A stretch of 64,000 nt of DNA from Brachionus rotundiformis (taxonomy: Eukaryota > Rotifera > Eurotatoria > Ploima > Brachionidae). A program made the position numbers and the translations under genes. The notes below the pieces were generated by a model. It did no database searches and was not told where the DNA came from. It saw only the letters and a list, made by a program, of their open reading frames with translations. Below are positions 57,572 to 64,000 of the stretch, in pieces. How positions within the stretch are numbered: the stretch's first letter is position 1; the number at the start of each line of letters is the position of its first letter. The stretch covers positions 4,442,307 to 4,506,306 of the forward strand of contig JAESIW010000138.1 in the NCBI GenBank assembly GCA_016802295.1, written 5' to 3'.

Positions 57572-58918
57572 TCTCTAATAAACTTTATTTCAACATATTT
57601 AATTTTAATTTTCTTCTATATTAAGCCATTTTACTTTATTTTTATTTTATTCTTTTTTTATTTTAATCTGAAAGAGCTCTAGCTCGGTACAGAAAAAATT
57701 AATAAAGATTTGGACAGTTTTCCAAAATTTTAAGCTTTTGATTTTTAAGCTATTGATAATGTCAAAATTTTCAATAGTTGCATCTTGTTCTTTGTCTTGT
57801 GAAGTTATTAGGCAAAATCATTTTGAAACGTGGTAATTGAAAGAAAATTTTTTACAAAATTTATATATGATATAAAAAAGTGTTCAATACGGACAGAGCT
57901 AACTGGTCGAATAGACCGGCAGTCTTAATCATCATAGCATCTTTGGAAAACCCATTAATACTATTGATTGGATCCAGAAATCCCCTTTTATTCCAAGACC
58001 TCATATAAAAATTGCATAACCAAAGACAGTCATAAAGAATAGTCTTCAAGGCACTGTAAAAGAAACATCGACGATCAGGCATATCAGACATAACTCTTGA
58101 AAAGTTTTGATGAAGACTCGTGAGAACTTGTATTACAATTTAACAAAGTAACGATATATTCAAATCACTTCTTATATACCACTTATGGTAAAAGTGCAAT
58201 GCAGCTACCATTGATATCTTTCTTCGCCAATCATCTACACAAACTCAGCTTGATGTAGCTAATTCTTATTGAATTGGATAAAAATACACTCCTTTAATTT
58301 GGGGAAATATCAAATAATAATCATATGCCAAGATAAAAAAGATGATTTTTGATTAAAATAAACAAGCGCAAGATCCAAGAACAAGAACAATTGAGATAAA
58401 TTTTTAAATTAGAAGCGGTCTTTGTTAAAAAAAGCATTAGATTAGATAAATATATTTTTTTATTTTTATTTCTTTTATGTGTAAAGTATTAAGTTAGAAA
58501 AATATTTGTTAATGTAGTAAGATGATTCTAAATTGGAAAAATTATAAATAGTTTTTCCAAATTTACAATATAAAATATCAATCTTTTTTTATTCATAAAC
58601 TCTATTTTTTTCGCAGTTAAATAATTGCATAACTTAATCAGATTTATGATTTTATAGTCGTAAGATTCAATCATTTCATAATACTTCTAACATTTAAGAT
58701 GTATAAGAAAAAAGGGTGTGCTTTTTTCATTCAACGCTCTAATTTAAATTGAATTTAATTTTAGATTAAATTTGAAGAATTAAGATAATTTTATTGTATT
58801 AGATAATTGAAGTTTATCTTAAATATATTAAAATTTTTCATTCTAATTATGAAAATTTTCATTATTAGTAAATCTTATGAATATTTTAAAATAGATTATT
58901 TTATATTTTAGACTTAAA
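57572..58918. other. Intergenic DNA with one unassigned frame
   Basis: A minus-strand frame of 76 codons at 57861..58091 (start MSDMPDRRCFFYSALKTIL) has a less AT-biased composition than its surroundings and could be a fragment of a gene or mobile element. It was not recognised. The rest is AT-rich spacer ahead of DPYD. Confidence 0.35.
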
Positions 58919-61900
58919 ATGCCAAATCAAAAGCTGTCAGCAGATCCTGTTGATATAGAAGTATTTTTTTTTTTATTTTGATATAAAATAAAGATTAAAA
59001 ATAATTCTATAGAATATCTTGGGATTAAATCCAGTAATAAAACCTCATGCTACTTTAAAACCAACCATTGACACCAAAAAAGACCGCAAATATTGGAAAC
59101 GCAACGCTGAACACAACTGTTCAAGTGGATGTGACTTGGAAAACAACTTCGAGGATATAAAGCACACTACTCTTAGTGAGCGTGGAGCTTTGCGTGAAGC
59201 AAATCGATGCTTAAAATGCGCAGATGCGCCATGCCAAAAGAGTTGTCCCACTCAGCTTGATGTCAAAAGTTTTATAACCAGCATTGCCAATCGCAATTAT
59301 TATGGTTCAGCTAAAATGATCTTTTCAGACAATCCATTGGGACTGACTTGTGGAATGGTGTGTCCAACATCGGATCTCTGTGTTGGTGGATGTAATTTGT
59401 ACGCCAGTGAGGAAGGTCCTATTAACATAGGAGGCCTTCAGCAATTTTCAACAGAAGTGATTATTAGAAATTATTATTTTTAGTATTTATTTTTAATATT
59501 TTTAATAAGATGTTTATGAAAATGAGAATACCACAGATTCGAGATCCTAATCTTGTTCCAGTGGAAAAATTGCCAGATAGCTATAAATCAAAAATTGCAT
59601 TTATAGGCTGTGGACCAGCATCGATAAGTTGTGCCACTTTCTTGGCACGTCTTGGCTATTCGAACCTTACAATTTTTGAGAAAGAAGATTTTCTTGGTGG
59701 CCTAAGCTCCAGCGAAATTCCCCAATTTAGATTGCCTTTTAATGTTGTAAAATTTGAAATTGACATGATGACAGATTTGGGAGTAAAAATCGAGACTGGT
59801 AAGAAGCTCTCAACTGAGCCGGGCTGTTTGACATTGAGCTCTCTTAGAGATCAAGGATATAAATGTGTTTTTGTTGGTATAGGCTTGCCAGATCCCAATA
59901 AGGAGCCCATTTTTAATGGGCTTTCTATTGAAAACGGGTTTTATACATCAAAATCATTTTTGCCATTGGTTTCCAAATCTTCGAAGAGTTTATGTTGTAA
60001 ATCCAAGTTGCCAAAATTGAATGGAAATGTTGTTGTACTAGGAGCAGGAGATACCGCTTTTGATTGTGCTACATCGGCTCTTCGCTGCGGCGCCAAACGG
60101 GTTTATGTTGTTTTTAGGAAAGGTTTCAATAATATTCGGGCTGTTCCAGAAGAAGTCGAAGTTGCCAAAGAAGAAAGATGTGAATTTATTCCTTTCTGCA
60201 GTCCAAACAAAGTTTTGGTAAATAACAGTGGATCAATAACTGGCATGGAATTCTTTAGAACTGAATTGAACGAGAAAAATGAGTGGATAGAAGATAAAGA
60301 ACAAATTGTTCGCCTTAAATGTAGCTATGTAATTTCTGCTTTTGGTTCTGGCCTTAGTGATTGTTCGATAAGAGAGGCATTAAATCCGATAAAGTTGAAT
60401 AAGTGGGGTTTGCCAGAAGTTGATCCGGTCACAATGAAAACAAGTGAGGAATGGGTGTTCGCTGGAGGCGATGTGGCCGGTCAAGCTCAGACCACTGTTG
60501 AATCTGTTAATGACGGAAAGACAGCTGCTTGGTACATCCATAAATTTATACAAGAAATAAATGGTCAATCTGTGCCTAAAGAAATCAAGTTACCAAAGTT
60601 TTATACTCCTATTGATTTAGTGGATATTTCAGTCGAATTGTGTGGAATTAAATTTCCAAATCCTTTTGGCTTAGCATCGGCTCCACCAACCACATCTGCT
60701 GCCATGATGAGACGAGCTTTCCAAGCTGGTTGGGGTTTTTGTGTAACTAAAACATTTGGTCTCGACCATGACATAGTAACAAATGTTTCACCAAGAATTG
60801 TCAGGGGAACAACATCAGGTCCAATTTATGGACCTGGTCAAGGTTCATTTTTGAATATTGAACTTATTTCAGAAAAGTATGCACGCTATTGGTGTACATG
60901 TATCAAGGAATTGAAACAAGATTTTCCAGATCGTGTCATAATAGCAAGCATAATGTGCTCTTTTAACAAAGAAGATTGGCAATTATTGGCCAAAATGGCC
61001 GAAGAGGCAGGCTCGGACGCTTTGGAGTTAAATCTTAGCTGTCCGCATGGTATGGGTGAAAGAGGCATGGGCTTAGCTTGTGGTCAAGATCCAGAACTTG
61101 TAAGAAACATATGTTTATGGGTACGTGAGGCAGTCAAAATTCCATTTTTTGCCAAACTTACTCCAAATGTTACAAATATCTTGGATATTGCGAAAGCAGC
61201 TAGAGAAGGTAAGGCTGATGGTGTCACAGCGACAAATACTGTGTCAGGTTTGATGGGAATAAGAGCTGATGGCAGTGCTTGGCCATCTGTTGGTGCACAA
61301 CAATTGACTACTTATGGAGGAGTGTCAGGAAATGCCATTCGGCCCATAGCACTCAGAGCTGTGACTCACATAGCCAGAAACCTTCCCGGCTTTCCCATTC
61401 TGGCTACAGGTGGTATCGATTCTGCTGAAGCTGGCCTCCAATACTTGATGGGAGGTGCCAGTGTTCTTCAAGTATGTTCAGCTGTTCAGAACCAAGACTT
61501 CACTGTGATTGACGATTACATCACGGGACTCAAGGCTTTGATGTACTTGAAATCACTGGATGTGTTTAAAAATTGGAATGGACAATCTGAACCTACGCCA
61601 AAACACCAAAAAGGTAGGAAAAAAACGTCAAAACAATTTTTTTTTTCAAAATAATTATTATATTGTTGAATAGGCAAAACATTACAAGTATCCGATTTGA
61701 TTGGTATGCATTTGCCAAGTTTTGGAGAATTTAATCAGAGACAACAAGAGATAAAGGAGAACTTTTACAAAAATTTAAAAGAAGAGCAGCGTAAAGAAAA
61801 TCAACTAGTCGAAAGAGTTTTAAATATGGCAGAAACTAGTAAAATACCAAAAATTAAGGACATAATAGGCTTGGCAGTTGAAAAAATTGGCACTTACAAC

Positions 61901-62149
61901 AATTTAAGCCAAAAAGAACAAGTTGTTGCATTGATTGACGAAGAGATGTGTATCAATTGTGGCAAGTGTTATATGGCTTGCAATGATTCAGGATATCAAG
62001 CAATTGAATTTGACTCCAAAACTCATTTGCCAAGAGTCACAGATGCTTGTACTGGATGCACACTATGCTTGTCTGTATGCCCAATTATAGACTGTATTAA
62101 GATGGTTGAACGACAAATACCATATGTTCCTTACAGAGGTTGTTCGTAG
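58919..62149 (+). CDS. DPYD: Dihydropyrimidine dehydrogenase (NADP+)
   Basis: DPYD reduces uracil and thymine with NADPH, the first and limiting step of pyrimidine breakdown in the cytosol. Four exons (58919..58960, 59013..59456, 59510..61613, 61674..62149) with introns of 52, 53 and 60 bp give 1021 residues; human has 1025. Domain order is complete. The N-terminal Fe-S region has CLKCADAPCQKSCP, GLTCGMVCPTSDLCVGGCNL. The FAD loop is GCGPASIS, and the NADPH loop is VLGAGDTAFDCATSALRCGA. The FMN/pyrimidine domain has NPFGLASAPP, the active-site Cys in IMCSFNKEDW, LNLSCPHGMGERGMGLACGQ and TATNTVSGLMG. The C-terminal ferredoxin part has CINCGKCYMACNDSG and CTGCTLCLSVCP. All cofactor motifs look intact. 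Exon 1 encodes 14 residues and exon 2 begins NILGLNP. The enzyme ends RGCS. Confidence 0.98.
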
Positions 62150-62793
62150 ATAAGCTATGTACATAAAATTTATTTTAACTTAGATATTTTTTTAGTTTCG
62201 AAATTTATTTAGTAAAATAGATGATACAGAATTAATAATTTTATTAATTTAAAACTCAAAAAACTAATAAATTGTTTATCTTATTGTTGATAAAATCTGA
62301 TTTAATGTTTTATTTTTTCAATCTCTAAATTTACAACAGATTATATTTTTAATAATTAACTTAATGAATATAAATTCTAAATTTTAGTTAAATCTAAATG
62401 GGCAATTATAACTTAATGGAAAAGTAAAAGGCTAATATATCGTAAATAAATTTAAAAAGTGAAATTTTCAAATTCTATAATAAATTATTATCGAATGATT
62501 AATATTTTGGTTAGACTCTGGAATCAATTTTTTCCTAATAGAAAAATATAAGTGGTAAGCCAAAAAATTAAATTACCTTTAAAAAATAGTATCTTTATCA
62601 GTTTTAATTGAACCGTTAATTAAATTCGTAGCAAGTTATTTGTCATATATTAAGAAAAGATAAGGAAACTTATGAAAATTTTTTCGTGAGTTAAACAACA
62701 CTTGGTAATTTACCCTTGTTACCAAAAGAATAAAGTAATAAAACAACAAGGATACTCGAAAATGAAAAAATTTTAAATATATAAAAGAGCAAT
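62150..62793. other. AT-rich intergenic DNA
   Basis: Spacer between the DPYD stop and the Tc1-type element. No feature is supported. Confidence 0.5.
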
Positions 62794-64000
62794 TAACGGG
62801 TGAGACATAAGTAAATGGACAAAAATTAAAAGCGAATATCTCAAAAAATAAAAATGATATTAAGTTCTGGTTTTTTTTATTATGAAAAGAATTTATTTTT
62901 TAATAGAGTTATGATTTTTTAATAATGAAAAAACTCCATCGTGGCCAATTTTTCTGAGCTTTGCTTTGACCCCCGTCATAAGGGATTTCATAAAATTTAA
63001 GTTGAATTCCTTCAACTTTAATTTAATGCGGTTAATCAGCTGTTGCTCTGTTGAGGCTTGCCAACCTCCTTCGTATACTTTTTCACTCAAACAACCCCAA
63101 AAATTTTCGATTGGACGCGCCTGAGGGACATTTGGCGGATTGATATCTTTGGTCACATAATTTACATTTTCGTTCATCCATGTTGTGCTCTCCATAGAAT
63201 GGTGAGCAGATGCTAAGTCAGGCCAAAAAACGTAGTCAAGGTCTTCATGGTGCTCATGTATAAATGGGAGCAGACGTTGATTTAAGCATTCGTCGATATA
63301 GATGCTCGAATTGATGACAACCGACTTTGATAATCGAAAAAGAGGCTTAGACATACCTCGATCAAATATGGCTATCCAAACAAGCACCTTCTTTGGAAAC
63401 TTCTCTTTTCCAGCAAACCGAACACTGTCCGGACAAGAAGACTTGTCATTTGTATAATATCCGGCATTTCCCGGCATGTTGTCGCCCGCAAAAGTAAAGT
63501 ATTTTTCGTCATCCAAAATAAGTGAACATGGTGAGCGATACAGCATATTTGAAAGTTTTGCGCTCAACAACTTTGCTTTTTCAAATTGTACGGCACTATA
63601 TTTTGGCGTTTTTTCTCGTTTTCGATATGAAATACCCATTTTTTGTAATTGTCGACCAACTGTTCTTTGGCTGACAGCAAATTTCCTGGCTAGACGCCTT
63701 TGACTCACTCCAGTTCGGTTATTGGTCAACCTTTTCAGTTTTTTCTTCGCTGCAGTTGTCCAGGTGGTTGGACGACCCGTTCTCTTATTGTCCTTTGTCG
63801 GACCTCCATTTTGAATACGGTTGATCGTATTATATATTGTACTTCGGGCGATTCCTTGCTTTGTAAAGTGCGCGACAAGGTCAGATTTTGTCATTTGTGA
63901 AATCAAATTTTTGACTGCTTTTCGAAAACTCTCTCGTTCAGTCACAGAAAGTCCCATTTTAAAATTTTTTTTTTTTAATATTATAGCTAATGTTTAGTAG
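62794..64000 (-). mobile_element. Tc1/mariner-type transposon, truncated by the window edge
   Basis: The 3' end of the element begins at a TA (62794..62795) followed by ACGGGTGAGACATAAGTAAA, about 100 bp beyond the transposase stop. The 5' end should lie beyond 64000. The same TTAACGGGTG start occurs at the relic terminus at 46261. The single transposase frame is intact, so the copy may be young. The terminal repeat partner cannot be seen. Confidence 0.7.
62893..63957 (-). CDS. IS630/Tc1/mariner-type DDE transposase
   Basis: Uninterrupted 354-residue transposase. The N-terminal part carries two helix-turn-helix regions (about 15-50 with KSDLVAHFTKQGIARSTIYN, and 80-115 with GVSQRRLARKFAVSQRTVGR) linked by a GRPTTW motif like the GRPR minor-groove hook. 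The catalytic core has SLILDDEKYF (first Asp), VFWPDLASAHHS (second Asp) and RPIENFWG (Glu). The second Asp and the Glu are separated by 36 residues, a DD36E-type spacing rather than the DD34E of Tc1 or DD34D of mariner. All three acidic residues are present, and no stop or shift interrupts the frame. Its start codon is 43 bases from the window end, so upstream terminal sequence cannot be checked. Confidence 0.92.
   Translation of the reverse strand: MGLSVTERESFRKAVKNLISQMTKSDLVAHFTKQGIARSTIYNTINRIQNGGPTKDNKRTGRPTTWTTAAKKKLKRLTNNRTGVSQRRLARKFAVSQRTVGRQLQKMGISYRKREKTPKYSAVQFEKAKLLSAKLSNMLYRSPCSLILDDEKYFTFAGDNMPGNAGYYTNDKSSCPDSVRFAGKEKFPKKVLVWIAIFDRGMSKPLFRLSKSVVINSSIYIDECLNQRLLPFIHEHHEDLDYVFWPDLASAHHSMESTTWMNENVNYVTKDINPPNVPQARPIENFWGCLSEKVYEGGWQASTEQQLINRIKLKLKEFNLNFMKSLMTGVKAKLRKIGHDGVFSLLKNHNSIKK

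Noticed and set aside
57861..58091. 76-codon minus-strand frame as a gene
   Set aside because: Composition is somewhat coding-like, but there is no recognisable family, no splice partners were found, and it lies beside LINE debris. It is kept only as an unassigned note.
1..64000. Bacterial operons, ribosome binding sites or phage genes
   Set aside because: Spliceosomal introns, CAAX proteins and the Pol II CTD show a eukaryotic genome; no prokaryotic gene organisation is present.

Overview
This is an AT-rich stretch of an animal nuclear genome. The evidence is the gene set (two Ral GTPases, tyrosylprotein sulfotransferase, dynamitin, strumpellin, RNA polymerase II largest subunit with a heptad CTD, NFU1, dihydropyrimidine dehydrogenase, a class A GPCR), spliceosomal GT-AG introns and several non-LTR retrotransposons. 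Most introns are tiny (46-121 bp). A small, compact invertebrate genome such as a monogonont rotifer fits the compact introns and LINE types best, but that taxon is an inference and was not tested.

Layout, left to right. 1-8.4 kb: Ral-like GTPase 1 (+), a CR1-like LINE relic (-), then DPH4/DNAJC24 (+) and a TPST-like sulfotransferase (+), both lying between two copies of a short dispersed repeat. 9.06-12.25 kb: a nearly full CR1-like LINE whose reading frame is broken twice. 12-20 kb: intergenic DNA with an 85-bp hAT MITE and a tRNA-derived relic, plus a second, more divergent Ral-like gene (+). 20-23 kb: an orphan GPCR (+) and the six-exon dynamitin gene DCTN2 (-). 23-26.5 kb: a cluster of MITEs and a MULE relic. 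26.6-34.4 kb: RPB1 (+), two exons around a 2.27-kb intron, with about 33 CTD heptads. 36.8-39.5 kb: RBBP6/MPE1-like 3'-end processing factor (+), four exons. 40-41.5 kb: an inverted fragment of the downstream sulfotransferase gene and two LINE relics. 42.1-43.3 kb: a SULT-type sulfotransferase with an unusual presequence and membrane anchor (+). 44.3 kb: a 53-codon STMP1-like mitochondrial microprotein (-). 45.4-47.4 kb: Tc1 and MULE relics. 47.5-53.5 kb: WASHC5/strumpellin (-), with a 2.35-kb intron full of transposons. 54.1-55.1 kb: NFU1 (-). 56-58 kb: jockey-like LINE debris. 58.9-62.1 kb: DPYD (+), four exons. 62.8-64 kb: an intact-looking Tc1/mariner-type transposase (-), running to the window edge.

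The genes do not form a pathway. They are mostly conserved housekeeping genes (transcription, RNA 3' processing, Fe-S assembly, pyrimidine catabolism, endosomal actin, dynein-dynactin) separated by AT-rich spacers that collect transposons. Exon structures were read by eye from conserved protein sequence, GT-AG borders and phase continuity. Every multi-exon model given keeps a continuous frame from ATG to stop. The most interesting points are the mitochondrial-looking sulfotransferase with its inverted pseudogene fragment, the RBBP6 homologue without a CCHC knuckle, the missed STMP1-like microprotein, the recent expansion inside the RPB1 CTD, and a MITE whose excision restores an older LINE frame exactly.
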